A stretch of DNA of 64,000 nt from Marinobacterium alkalitolerans (GTDB lineage: Bacteria; Pseudomonadota; Gammaproteobacteria; Pseudomonadales; Balneatricaceae), in the NCBI RefSeq assembly GCF_017776525.1, contig NZ_JACVEW010000007.1:90322-154321 (forward strand), in the 5' to 3' direction. The notes beneath the pieces are model-generated. The model saw nothing but the letters and a program-made list of their open reading frames with translations. It was not told the origin of the DNA and ran no database searches. Positions 1-7,869 of this stretch are shown here, piece after piece. Both the position numbers and the translations under genes were made by a program. Each line of letters begins with the position of its first letter. The stretch's first letter is position 1.

Positions 1-1988
1 CTGACCAGCTGAAGGTGTTCAATGGCTTCAGCATCCAGTCGCCGCAGGTCCTGATCCCCTACCTCCAGCTCCAGCCAGCCGGGGTCGAGGCGATTGGTTT
101 CAATCAGGTTACGTACCTGCCCGGGCAATGCAGTTTCAGACAGCTGAGCACTATTGACGTTGACGGCGATTGGCAGCGGTGTCAGGCCCTGCTCGCGCCA
201 CTCCTTGAGCTGCCTGCCAACCTGTTCCAGCACGCTCCGTGTCAACTGAGGCATCAGTTTTTCCGCCTCCAGCCAAGGCAGAAAAGTATCCGGCAGGATC
301 AGGCCGTACTCGGGAGACTCCCAGCGCAACAGTGCTTCAAAACCCGTGGTTTCATACCCTCGAAGGCGTAGCCGAGGCTGATAATGCACCCGAAACTCCC
401 CGCGCTGGAGCGCGTTGGCAACCTCGAACTGCAAGTCGGCGTCCCCGCTGGCATGCGGGTTGCCATGGCTGTCAAACAGACAATAACGCCCGCGCCCGGC
501 TTTCTTGGCGCGATACATGGCCATATCGGCATGTTTAACCAGCGTTTCGATATCCAGACCGTCACGCGGGGAAATGGCGACCCCGATACTGGGACTGGTG
601 CCCAGCCCGGCCGCTTCAAGCTCTGGATAGGGCGCTGCCAATACCTCCACCAGCTGCTGCACCTTGGCTTCAACATCCTCCTGATGCTTCACCGCCGTCA
701 GCATGGCCACAAATTCATCGCCACCAAAGCGGCTGATAATATCGCTTTCGCGCAGCGTTTCTCTAAGCCGTCGCGCGACTTCCTGCAGCAGGTTATCCCC
801 CACCTTGTGGCCAAGGGTATCGTTAATGGTTTTGAACCGGTCCAGGTCGATAAAACAGATGGCCGCAAAGCGCCCTTGCCGCTTGGACCCCAGTAACTGC
901 GAGTGTGCCAGCTCGATAAACAGACGACGGTTGTACAACCCCGTCAAGTGATCACGGGAAGCGGCCTCTATGGTGTCCTGATGCTCGCGACGCAGGCGTT
1001 TAAGCAGCTTGGTATTGCGCTGCTCGGATTTCTGCAGCTCACGCATCTGCACTTCTCGCCCGTGCATGACCCACAGCAGCCAGAAGAGCCCGCCGATGGC
1101 GATCAGCGTCATGACAATAACGGATGCCAGGTATTTATTGCGTTGCTGATGGTAGGTGGCCAGTGCTTCCAGTTCCGACTGGCGTACCTGAATAACAAAG
1201 GGCGCCTGCTCAAGCTTGACGAAATACCCCAGGTAGTCACGGCGGTTTTGCGGATGTCGACTGACGACTCGCCCCTGCGACAGCCGTGACTTCAGCACCA
1301 CCGTATCGTCAAAACCGGACGCACCCGCGATCAGACCGCCCCGCTCGGCCCTGAGCAACTCAACGCCCTGGGCAGTGGCAATATGAATACTGGTCTCCCG
1401 CCCCAATTTGAGGTTCTGATAGAGCGACAGCAGGTAGCCCATATCCATATCAAGTACCAGCAAGCAGCAGTTATCTTCCTGACCGACCTCGAGAGGCATC
1501 ACCAGAGGCACGCTCCAGCTTTCCCCCAGAGTGGTGGTGGGCAATACCCGAATCGGCCAGCGCTCCTGTTGCGTCAACAGGGTCTTCCATTCCGGGTGGA
1601 GTGCAGGCAAGGGGCCGGGAGAGGTGGACAGCAGTGTCTCGCCACTGTGTGTTATCAGGGTGATGCGACTGAACGCCGGGTCAGAGCCGATCAAGGCCGC
1701 CAACGTGCCCGGGTCATGACTTTGCCGCTTCAGCAACTGCATGCGCGACAGGACTTTCATCGCCCGCGTCCGGTCCAGGACCTGATTGATATTTTCAGAG
1801 ACGACCAGAGAGAGGTTGGTCAGTGTTTTGGTGTGTTCTTCGAGTATCTTGTCGCGGCTGAGGCCCAGTTGATACCCGGCAAATATCCAGGTGCCAATAA
1901 TGACCATGAGGGCCAAAGCGATCAGGCTTCCCTGCAATGAGGAGAGAGCAATGACATTGCGTTCCAGTGGGGGGCTCAAGTTGGTCAT
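1..1988 (-). CDS. Membrane GGDEF-EAL c-di-GMP enzyme with periplasmic sensor (partial, C-terminus outside window)
   Basis: From an ATG at 1988 the minus strand stays open for about 660 codons and runs off the left edge, so the C-terminus is missing. The order is a TM helix (about residues 15-38), a periplasmic region of about 245 residues with the layout of a double-Cache sensor, a second TM (about 285-310), a GGDEF domain, then an EAL domain. The cyclase signature RFGGDEF (about residue 420) is intact, and RESD lies five residues before GGDEF, matching the RxxD product-inhibition site. The EAL domain starts with FEALLRW (about residue 550); its later catalytic residues are outside the window, so phosphodiesterase activity cannot be judged. 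Likely role: signal-responsive c-di-GMP turnover at the inner membrane. An in-frame ATG at 2027 would add 13 residues; neither start has a strong Shine-Dalgarno. It is separated from the next gene by a hairpin. Confidence 0.9.
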   Translation of the reverse strand, partial: MTNLSPPLERNVIALSSLQGSLIALALMVIIGTWIFAGYQLGLSRDKILEEHTKTLTNLSLVVSENINQVLDRTRAMKVLSRMQLLKRQSHDPGTLAALIGSDPAFSRITLITHSGETLLSTSPGPLPALHPEWKTLLTQQERWPIRVLPTTTLGESWSVPLVMPLEVGQEDNCCLLVLDMDMGYLLSLYQNLKLGRETSIHIATAQGVELLRAERGGLIAGASGFDDTVVLKSRLSQGRVVSRHPQNRRDYLGYFVKLEQAPFVIQVRQSELEALATYHQQRNKYLASVIVMTLIAIGGLFWLLWVMHGREVQMRELQKSEQRNTKLLKRLRREHQDTIEAASRDHLTGLYNRRLFIELAHSQLLGSKRQGRFAAICFIDLDRFKTINDTLGHKVGDNLLQEVARRLRETLRESDIISRFGGDEFVAMLTAVKHQEDVEAKVQQLVEVLAAPYPELEAAGLGTSPSIGVAISPRDGLDIETLVKHADMAMYRAKKAGRGRYCLFDSHGNPHASGDADLQFEVANALQRGEFRVHYQPRLRLRGYETTGFEALLRWESPEYGLILPDTFLPWLEAEKLMPQLTRSVLEQVGRQLKEWREQGLTPLPIAVNVNSAQLSETALPGQVRNLIETNRLDPGWLELEVGDQDLRRLDAEAIEHLQLV

Positions 1989-2077
1989 CCCGGTCAGGTC
2001 AGATCGTTCGTCACAATGTATACACATGGCGACAGATCAAGGACGCTAACAGGAAAAGATGACAACTTTATGAAGGC

Positions 2078-2099
2078 GGGTGACACTCAAGTGTCACCC
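2078..2099 (-). terminator. Perfect inverted repeat, probable terminator of the small lipoprotein gene
   Basis: GGGTGACACT (2078-2087) is followed after two bases by its exact complement AGTGTCACCC (2090-2099). It lies 15 bases past the stop of the minus-strand lipoprotein gene. There is no long T run after the stem, so it may act as a transcript-stabilising hairpin. Confidence 0.5.
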
Positions 2100-2114
2100 G
2101 TTACCGCGACAGGT

Positions 2115-2513
2115 TCAGTTGCTGGAATCGTCTGTCTGTTCAGATTCCATCTGTTCCAGTTTGACCTGAGCCTCTTTAGTCAGCTCTTCGGCACCTTCCT
2201 GAAGCTTGCCGGCCACTTCCTTGGCGTTTTCGCCCATGGTTTCGACATCTTCACCAAACTGTTTTCCGGCTTCAGCCGCTTTTGCGGAGATATCCTCAGC
2301 CGCCTTGGCTGCCTTGTCCTTGGCCTCTTTCAACACGTCACCGGCTGCATCGGCTGTTTCAGACGCTTCCTGCTTCAGCTTATCCATGGAGGATGCTTCA
2401 GCGGCTGGCGCCTCTGTGCTGGTCTTTTCAGCCTCCGAATCAGAGCCGTCACACCCGACCAGAAACAGTGAAGATGCCAACAGGGCTGAGCCAATCAATG
2501 GATAAACGCGCAT
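2115..2513 (-). CDS. Small helical lipoprotein, unknown function
   Basis: A 132-residue protein starting at ATG 2513, chosen because a near-perfect Shine-Dalgarno (AAGGAGGT) lies just upstream and because translation then begins with a classic signal peptide, MRVYPLIGSALLASSLFLVG, followed by Cys21 (lipobox LVGC). The mature part is rich in Ala, Lys and Glu and predicted to be almost entirely amphipathic helix, like small helical envelope lipoproteins and apolipoprotein-like proteins. No catalytic motif is visible. It is expected to be anchored in the outer or inner membrane facing the periplasm. It ends in an acidic tail (ESEQTDDSSN). It stands alone between the c-di-GMP enzyme and the GDT1 transporter, both on the same strand. 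Function is not recognised. Confidence 0.8.
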   Translation of the reverse strand: MRVYPLIGSALLASSLFLVGCDGSDSEAEKTSTEAPAAEASSMDKLKQEASETADAAGDVLKEAKDKAAKAAEDISAKAAEAGKQFGEDVETMGENAKEVAGKLQEGAEELTKEAQVKLEQMESEQTDDSSN

Positions 2514-2582
2514 ACATACCTCCTTATAAAGAATCAGTGCCACGCAGTATAGACACTGGAGCTGAGCCATGGATGAACAGTT

Positions 2583-3140
2583 TCAGAAACTCAGCAGCGT
2601 CAGCACCCCCAACCCGACAAACAGAGCGCAGGCTGACCGTCGAGCAAAATGAAGAGGCACTTTCTGCATCATCCACTTGCCAGCATAGGCAACTGGCACA
2701 TTGGCCAGCATCATACCCAGTGTTGTACCGGCTATCACCCAGAACAGCCCCTCATAACGCGCAGCCAACACGACCGTCGCCACCTGGGTTTTATCGCCTA
2801 TTTCCGCGATAAAGAACAGCACGCAGGTTGCGATGAAAGCGCCGTATTTGAGTACGGCTCCCCCTTCCTCATCATCCTTGTCCGGGATAAGCACCCAAAG
2901 CCCCACGGCTATAAAGCTGAGCCCGATAATCCAGGGTAACCAGCCATCCGGAATCCAGTTGGCCAGCCAGGCACCGAGCCAGGCCGAAAGCGCATGATTG
3001 AGTAAAGTCGCAACCAGAATACCCAGGATAATGGCGCCACGCTGGCTAAAGCGTGCTGTCAAAAACAAAGTAAGCAGTTGGGTTTTATCACCGATTTCGG
3101 CGATGGCGACCGCGAGGGTCGAAGGCAGGAAAGCGTCCAT
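2583..3140 (-). CDS. mneA: GDT1/TMEM165 family Mn2+ exporter (MneA-like)
   Basis: A 185-residue membrane protein with six predicted helices in two homologous halves, each carrying the family signature EIGDKTQ (residues 15-21, and again at about 110). These acidic motifs form the cation pathway of the UPF0016/GDT1 family; bacterial members such as Vibrio MneA export manganese. The start at 3140 gives MDAFLPSTLAVAIAEIGDKT, matching the family N-terminus. Longer in-frame starts up to 3269 would translate the upstream riboswitch and are rejected. Expression is probably induced by Mn2+ through that leader, whose 3' stem includes the weak Shine-Dalgarno AGGA. The protein acts in the inner membrane. 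Transport of Ca2+ rather than Mn2+ is possible for the family, but the riboswitch argues for Mn. Confidence 0.92.
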   Translation of the reverse strand: MDAFLPSTLAVAIAEIGDKTQLLTLFLTARFSQRGAIILGILVATLLNHALSAWLGAWLANWIPDGWLPWIIGLSFIAVGLWVLIPDKDDEEGGAVLKYGAFIATCVLFFIAEIGDKTQVATVVLAARYEGLFWVIAGTTLGMMLANVPVAYAGKWMMQKVPLHFARRSACALFVGLGVLTLLSF

Positions 3141-3345
3141 AGGGTTATAACATCCTGGCGGGCATGTTGATTCCATAAGACACCACACACCAGCCCGCCA
3201 GGCAGTGCGTAATGTCTCAGGTCTCATCAATCCCAAACAGGACGTGACCGCCATGAGCATGAGGCTCAATTATGTTGACAGCCACCTCGCCGTCCCTCAA
3301 AGAGACGTGCGAGAGATTACTCCCCCAAGAGTGGTGCGGATAATA
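3141..3345 (-). promoter_or_regulatory. yybP-ykoY (Mn2+) riboswitch leader of the GDT1 exporter gene
   Basis: On the minus strand the leader contains the hallmark blocks of the yybP-ykoY class in order: TTGGGGGAGTAA (about 3328-3317), GTCAACATAATTGAGCC (about 3280-3264), CATGGCGG, and GATGAGACC (about 3227-3219). The aptamer therefore spans about 3335-3212. Downstream, CCTGGCGGGC and GCCCGCCAGG (3193-3202 and 3154-3163) form a perfect 10-bp stem that takes in the AGG of the likely Shine-Dalgarno. The expression platform therefore probably gates translation. Known family members sense Mn2+ and switch on Mn exporters, which agrees with the gene it precedes. Confidence 0.9.
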
Positions 3346-3446
3346 CCAACAGGGCACCAATAAATCAAAACCGCTACCGGCTGGTCACCGCGTCAGGCTC
3401 AGGTAGAATGGTGATCAGTGACAGAACTCTTCAAACAGGGCCCAAC

Positions 3447-3986
3447 ATGACCTTCAAACCGGGACTTACTGCCTGCCTGCTGGCGGGACTCTTTCTGACG
3501 GGCTGCCAGACACTGCCCATGCCGTTTGCCTCCAACACCGCTGCAGAGCCGCCGCGTGAGGAAGCTTCTGCGCAGGAAGCAGCGCCCAGCCAGCCCAAGC
3601 CGCCGGAAAACCCTCCGGCCAGTGCCGACCTTAACTGGGAACCCAACTTGGACCAGCCGATCACGCAGCTTCAGGCGCAACTGGAGTTGGACGAGTCACA
3701 ACTGGCGAAAAACCAGACCCTGTCGAGCATCGCCTATCTGTATGATGCCCGCCTCTACATGCTGTTTCAGGATACGCTGGACTACCTGCCGGAGAAGGCC
3801 CGCAAGCATGAGGTAGAGCTTCAGAACCGCTGGCTGGACCAGCGTGCCGGCGCGATGACCCGCGCCTTCCTGAATGATGAAGACGGTGAAGTGGCGCGCT
3901 TTGCTGCAGGCCAGGCGTTTATCGAGGAAACGCAGAAACGAATCCGTGAGCTTGAACAGCTGCGCGCACTTATCGTCATCGAGTAA
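3447..3986 (+). CDS. Proline-rich lipoprotein with helical C-terminal domain, unknown function
   Basis: A 179-residue protein. The start at ATG 3447 gives MTFKPGLTACLLAGLFLTG followed by Cys20 (lipobox LTGC), so it is a lipoprotein. A Pro/Ala/Glu-rich linker (about residues 28-62) leads to a helical domain (about 65-179) with charged heptad-like stretches ending in a coiled-coil-like tail (EETQKRIRELEQLRALIVIE). I recognise no family or catalytic motif. It ends two bases before the stop of the convergent DUF2252 gene, leaving no room for a dedicated terminator. It is probably an envelope protein presented on a flexible tether. Confidence 0.75.
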   Translation: MTFKPGLTACLLAGLFLTGCQTLPMPFASNTAAEPPREEASAQEAAPSQPKPPENPPASADLNWEPNLDQPITQLQAQLELDESQLAKNQTLSSIAYLYDARLYMLFQDTLDYLPEKARKHEVELQNRWLDQRAGAMTRAFLNDEDGEVARFAAGQAFIEETQKRIRELEQLRALIVIE

Positions 3987-3988
3987 AT

Positions 3989-5293
3989 CTAGCGGCCCAG
4001 ATAGCGGCAGAATGCTGCGTAATCCTGCTCGACACAATCGGCATACGCCCTGGCCATACTGACCAGCAGGTCGGTATAGGCCTCGCGCTTGTGCAAGGCT
4101 CGTTCAAGTACCGCCTGGGCAAAGCGCTCTCCCCCTTCTTCACTCAGTGCACGTGCCCCGCGCAGGTGAGACGCCGCCAGAATCCGCCCCCATACGGCCG
4201 CAATATGGCGCCAGTGTTTGGGCTTATGCAGCTTATCGGTCGGATAATCAGCCTTGAACGGCGAACGCTCACGCACCGAGAACACCTGCGCGCCGACTTC
4301 CAGCCACCCCACATAGGGATCCGGGTGACGTGCCATGGCCTGAAAGGCCAGTGCATGCCGCTCTCCCTCATGCTGGAACATGCGGTCATACTCTTTCCGT
4401 TCGCGAACAGACATCACATGCCAGGCTGCCGGGGGCTGCTGCGCCTTGATATCCAGGATGACGTCGTCGTGATCACCCTCTTCCTGCCCTTCCACCAGCG
4501 CGTAATAACGGTCGGTGCCCAGTGAACCTGTACCGGCACCGATGCGCCGGGCGATATCCTTCACCTTGAAATGCTGCCGGCTGTGGCCTGGAACCTTGTC
4601 CGCCAGCGTTGCCTGATAGTCCACCAGCGCCTGCTCAAGCAGCCCATACTCGGCACTTGATAGCGGTTCGAGTTTGGCGTGGTCCGGCTGAAAGCGGCGG
4701 GCATCCCCCTCTGCTTCCGTGGTCCATTTTTTCAGCATCCTGGCACGGCCTTTCTTTTCCGCCAGCTTGATCAGGAAGGACTGCAGGCGTCCATCGGTCG
4801 TGTCTGCCATGGCCACCCAGTCTGCCAGAGTTTCTCGGTCCGCCTGCAAGGCCTCAAGGTAGTGGTCAATCACCGTCAGCAAAATTTCATCCAGCGCACT
4901 CGGCTTGAGCCCTTCGCTCTCACGCACAGCCAGTACCACGCTGGTCAGCAACCGCCATAGGTCATATTGGTAATCCCCCACGATGCCGTCATCAAAGTCA
5001 TCCAGCCCGAACCGTACCTGCTCGTCATGACTGCCATAGGCACCAAAGTTATGCAGGTGTGCGTCGCCCTGGAGCCAGGTTTGCGTGTCGGTCACGCCGC
5101 CAAACAGGGAAAAGTGCCAGTCACGATAAAGATCCTGCCAATAGAGATGATTACTGCCGCGGAAGAACGTAAAGGCGGAAACCGCCATACGCTCGAACTT
5201 CTCGCGGCGCAGTGACTCATCCAAGGACTGATTGAAGCCTTCCAGTGCTTCAATCACCTGATCTTCACGGTTGTGTGCTGTCGCTCTACGCAT
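3989..5293 (-). CDS. DUF2252 family protein (kinase-like fold)
   Basis: A 434-residue soluble protein matching DUF2252. Its conserved segments are FTFFRGSNHLYWQDL near residue 43, LQGDAHLHNFG near 75 and GLDDFDDGIVGDYQYDLWRL near 95. The pair GDxHxxN and DFDD resembles the catalytic and metal-binding motifs of aminoglycoside-phosphotransferase-like kinases, so a small-molecule kinase activity is plausible but unproven. The start at 5293 is preceded by GGAGAGG at good spacing. It stands alone, convergent with a lipoprotein gene and divergent from a di-haem peroxidase gene. No substrate can be inferred from the neighbours. Confidence 0.88.
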   Translation of the reverse strand: MRRATAHNREDQVIEALEGFNQSLDESLRREKFERMAVSAFTFFRGSNHLYWQDLYRDWHFSLFGGVTDTQTWLQGDAHLHNFGAYGSHDEQVRFGLDDFDDGIVGDYQYDLWRLLTSVVLAVRESEGLKPSALDEILLTVIDHYLEALQADRETLADWVAMADTTDGRLQSFLIKLAEKKGRARMLKKWTTEAEGDARRFQPDHAKLEPLSSAEYGLLEQALVDYQATLADKVPGHSRQHFKVKDIARRIGAGTGSLGTDRYYALVEGQEEGDHDDVILDIKAQQPPAAWHVMSVRERKEYDRMFQHEGERHALAFQAMARHPDPYVGWLEVGAQVFSVRERSPFKADYPTDKLHKPKHWRHIAAVWGRILAASHLRGARALSEEGGERFAQAVLERALHKREAYTDLLVSMARAYADCVEQDYAAFCRYLGR

Positions 5294-5411
5294 GACGCCT
5301 CTCCTGCTCTGCGTGGGAATCCACCCACCTTAGCGCAGCCTTGCGCTGGATCAAACCATCTTGAAAACGGGAACTGCACACACCGGCATCCCGTGTTAGC
5401 ATGCGCATTAT

Positions 5412-5426
5412 TGAGAATGATTCTGA
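5412..5426 (+). promoter_or_regulatory. Fur-like box upstream of the di-haem peroxidase gene
   Basis: TGAGAAT-G-ATTCTGA (5412-5426) matches the 7-1-7 Fur consensus (TGATAAT-N-ATTATCA) as a near-perfect palindrome with one mismatch. GATAAT, a good -10 hexamer, follows at 5425-5430, so bound Fur would cover the promoter. An ATG at 5401 inside this region is therefore not taken as the gene start. Confidence 0.65.
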
Positions 5427-5445
5427 TAATCAGGTTTATCCATAC

Positions 5446-6582
5446 ATGCTGCGTACGTCCCTTCTCTGTCTTTCGATACTCTGCTTCAATCTGTCGCCCT
5501 CGCTTGAAGCCGCTCAGCCCCTGAACAGCAAAGCCGCACTGGGCGAACAGTTGTTCTTTGACGTCAACCTGTCGCGCAATCGCACTCAGTCCTGTGCCAG
5601 CTGCCACTCACCGGCACAGGGCTTTATCGACACCAGAACCGAAGCTCAACTGGGTGGCTCTGTCGGAGATGATACACGGTCAATCGGTGACCGTAATGCA
5701 CCCAGTGCCGGCTACGCAGCCTTCAGCCCGGGCTTTCACCAGCGCGAAGATGGAGAATGGGTGGGCGGCCAGTTCTGGGACGGGCGGGCTGACTCCCTCG
5801 CCGAGCAGGCTGGCGGCCCGCCGTTGAACCCGATTGAGATGGGCATGCCGGACAAGGCCAGTGTGGTTGAGCGCCTGAATGAAAACCCACGCTATGTAGC
5901 GGCGTTCAACAACCTGTTCGGTGAAGGTATTCTGGAGCAAACAGAACAGGCATACGCGGCGCTGACAGAAAGCCTCGCGGCCTTCGAGCAGACCGACTTT
6001 TTTGCCCCGTTCGATTCCAAATATGACCGCTTCCTGCGTGGCGAAGCCCGGTTGACCGAACAGGAGGAGCTGGGCCGCTTGCTGTTCTTTTCACAGCAGT
6101 TCACCAACTGCAACCAGTGCCATCAGCTGCGCAAAAGCCCTCGTGCCCAAACAGAAACCTTTACCAATTATGAGTACCGCAATATCGGTGTGCCGGTAAA
6201 CCGGGAGTTGCGACAGGCCAATGGTTCACCTGCCGACACCGTCGATAAAGGCCTCCTCGACAACCCGGCTGTTGATGACCCGACCGCGTCCGGCAAGTTC
6301 AAGGTTCCCAGCCTGCGCAACGTGGCCGTAACGGGCCCCTATATGCATAACGGGGTGTTCAAGGATCTGAAAACCGTGGTGCTGTTCTATGACCAGTACA
6401 ACAACCCGACCCGGACATTGAACCCGGAGACAGGCAAACCCTGGCGCGAGCCCGAAGTCAGCGCCAACCTGGCACTGGAAGAGCTGGAACACGGCCCGGC
6501 TCTGGAAGATCAGCGTGTCGATGCGCTGGTCGCCTTTCTGAAGACACTTACTGACCAGCGTTATGAGCATCTGTTGAAATAA
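5446..6582 (+). CDS. Periplasmic di-haem cytochrome c peroxidase (MauG/CcpA family)
   Basis: A 378-residue precursor. The start at 5446 gives a Sec signal peptide (about residues 1-22, LSPSLEA). Two covalent haem-c motifs are visible: CASCH (residues 50-54) and CNQCH (about residue 222). Other family segments include LGEQLFFDVNLSRN, LSRN-type haem surroundings, FKVPSLRNVAVTGPYMHNG (about residue 290) and a C-terminal LVAFLKTL. The family reduces H2O2 with electrons from small cytochromes or azurin, or acts as MauG-like modifying oxidases; a tryptophylquinone substrate is not nearby, so peroxidase is the simpler reading. The Fur-like box just upstream suggests induction in iron limitation, when peroxide stress and iron handling are linked. 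Monocistronic; a small hairpin follows the stop. Confidence 0.9.
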   Translation: MLRTSLLCLSILCFNLSPSLEAAQPLNSKAALGEQLFFDVNLSRNRTQSCASCHSPAQGFIDTRTEAQLGGSVGDDTRSIGDRNAPSAGYAAFSPGFHQREDGEWVGGQFWDGRADSLAEQAGGPPLNPIEMGMPDKASVVERLNENPRYVAAFNNLFGEGILEQTEQAYAALTESLAAFEQTDFFAPFDSKYDRFLRGEARLTEQEELGRLLFFSQQFTNCNQCHQLRKSPRAQTETFTNYEYRNIGVPVNRELRQANGSPADTVDKGLLDNPAVDDPTASGKFKVPSLRNVAVTGPYMHNGVFKDLKTVVLFYDQYNNPTRTLNPETGKPWREPEVSANLALEELEHGPALEDQRVDALVAFLKTLTDQRYEHLLK

Positions 6583-6601
6583 GCGCGACCTTAAGTGAGC
6601 A

Positions 6602-6620
6602 AGGGTGCCGGTGGCACCTT
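6602..6620 (+). terminator. Short GC-rich hairpin after the peroxidase gene
   Basis: AAGGGTGCC, GGT, GGCACCTT forms a stem of eight to nine pairs shortly after the peroxidase stop. There is no T run, so intrinsic termination is uncertain. Confidence 0.35.
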
Positions 6621-6700
6621 CGCTCCAACCTTGTGCTAGAATCGCGCCATTCCATTTGCCTTCAATGGCCGATTCATTCAAGTACAGGACCTGTGACACC

Positions 6701-7804
6701 ATGAGCCTTGCGCAATCCGTTCTGGCCGTGAACAACGACCTGCCGATCCGTACCGACCGCCCTGTTCACAGTGGCAAGGTGCGTTCCGTCTACTGGCTGA
6801 CCGAAGCCGACAGCCGCCGCCTGATTGAAGAAAAGGGCTACGATGTCGCCCCCGACGCGCCGCTGGCGATTATGGTGATCAGCGACCGTATCTCGGCATT
6901 TGATTGCATCTGGCACGGTGAAGGCGGTCTGAACGGTGTTCCCGGCAAGGGTGCGGCGCTGAATGCGATCTCCAACCACTGGTTTGGCCTGTTCCGCGAA
7001 CAGGGCCTGGCTGACAGCCATATCGTCGACATCCCGCACCCCTTTGTCTGGATCGTGCAGAAAGCCCGCCCGGTGATGATCGAAGCGATCTGCCGCCAGT
7101 ACATCACCGGCTCAATGTGGCGTGCCTACAGCAAGGGCGAGCGGGAGTTCTGTGGCATCACCCTGCCAGAGGGTCTGCAGAAGGATCAGCAACTGCCGGA
7201 GCTGCTGATCACCCCGTCCACCAAGGGCATTCTCAAAGGCATTCCGGGGGTCCCGGAAGCGGATGACGTCAACATCACCCGTGACAACATCGTGGACAAT
7301 TTCGACGCCTTCGGTTTCCGTTCAGCTGAGGATATCGAACTGTATGAAAAACTGCTGAAAGAAGGCTTTGGGGTGATCAGTGATGCCCTGGCCGAGCTGG
7401 ATCAGGTGTTCGTGGATACCAAGTTCGAGTTTGGCTACGTAACCGATGCCGCCGGCAACGAAAAGCTGATCTACATGGATGAAGTGGGCACACCGGACTC
7501 TTCTCGTATCTGGGACGGCCCGGCTTATCGCGATGGCAAGGTGATCGAGAAGTCGAAGGAAGGCTTCCGCCAGCTGCTGCTGAACCACTTCCCGGACCCG
7601 GACATCCTGCTCAACAAGGAGCGCATGCCCGAGCGTGAAGCCCTGGCCCGCGACAACGCACTGCCGACCGAGGTACTGATGGACGTGTCCCGTACCTACC
7701 TCGACATTGCGGAGAAGATCGTTGGCCACCCGATCGAGCTGTCGGATAACCCGAAAGCCGAGATCATCGACATTCTGCGTGACCAGTATGGCCTGATCGA
7801 CTGA
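6701..7804 (+). CDS. purC: Phosphoribosylaminoimidazole-succinocarboxamide synthase
   Basis: A 367-residue protein of the longer SAICAR-synthetase type (short forms are about 240 residues). It ligates aspartate to CAIR using ATP in de novo purine synthesis. Visible family segments include [12 protein letters not shown] (about residue 20), [14 protein letters not shown] (about 60), [12 protein letters not shown] (about 133), [10 protein letters not shown] (about 172), DTKFEFGY (about 240) and [12 protein letters not shown] (about 260), which carry the nucleotide- and substrate-binding residues. The start at 6701 follows a weak AGGAC Shine-Dalgarno and matches the family N-terminus better than upstream in-frame codons. 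A TAGAAT -10-like hexamer lies at 6637-6642; I saw no PurR box. It is convergent with the M48 protease gene and not in a purine operon. Confidence 0.96.
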   Translation: MSLAQSVLAVNNDLPIRTDRPVHSGKVRSVYWLTEADSRRLIEEKGYDVAPDAPLAIMVISDRISAFDCIWHGEGGLNGVPGKGAALNAISNHWFGLFREQGLADSHIVDIPHPFVWIVQKARPVMIEAICRQYITGSMWRAYSKGEREFCGITLPEGLQKDQQLPELLITPSTKGILKGIPGVPEADDVNITRDNIVDNFDAFGFRSAEDIELYEKLLKEGFGVISDALAELDQVFVDTKFEFGYVTDAAGNEKLIYMDEVGTPDSSRIWDGPAYRDGKVIEKSKEGFRQLLLNHFPDPDILLNKERMPEREALARDNALPTEVLMDVSRTYLDIAEKIVGHPIELSDNPKAEIIDILRDQYGLID

Positions 7805-7845
7805 TCGCCTGCAGGTATTGATACGTTAAGCAAGGCCGCACTGAC

Positions 7846-7865
7846 TCTGGATACGATAGTCCAGA
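7846..7865. terminator. Hairpin between convergent purC and M48 genes
   Basis: TCTGGA, eight-base loop, TCCAGA lies between the two convergent stop codons. The stem is short and has no T run, so this is only a weak bidirectional terminator candidate. Confidence 0.25.
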
Positions 7866-7869
7866 CTCA

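Noticed and set aside
1..1940. Several plus-strand frames of 100-185 codons opposite the GGDEF-EAL gene
   Set aside because: They have no recognisable domains and are antisense to a frame with intact GGDEF and EAL motifs.
3141..3269. Upstream in-frame start for the GDT1 exporter
   Set aside because: It would translate the riboswitch; the extension is not similar to the family, and the 3140 start matches it.
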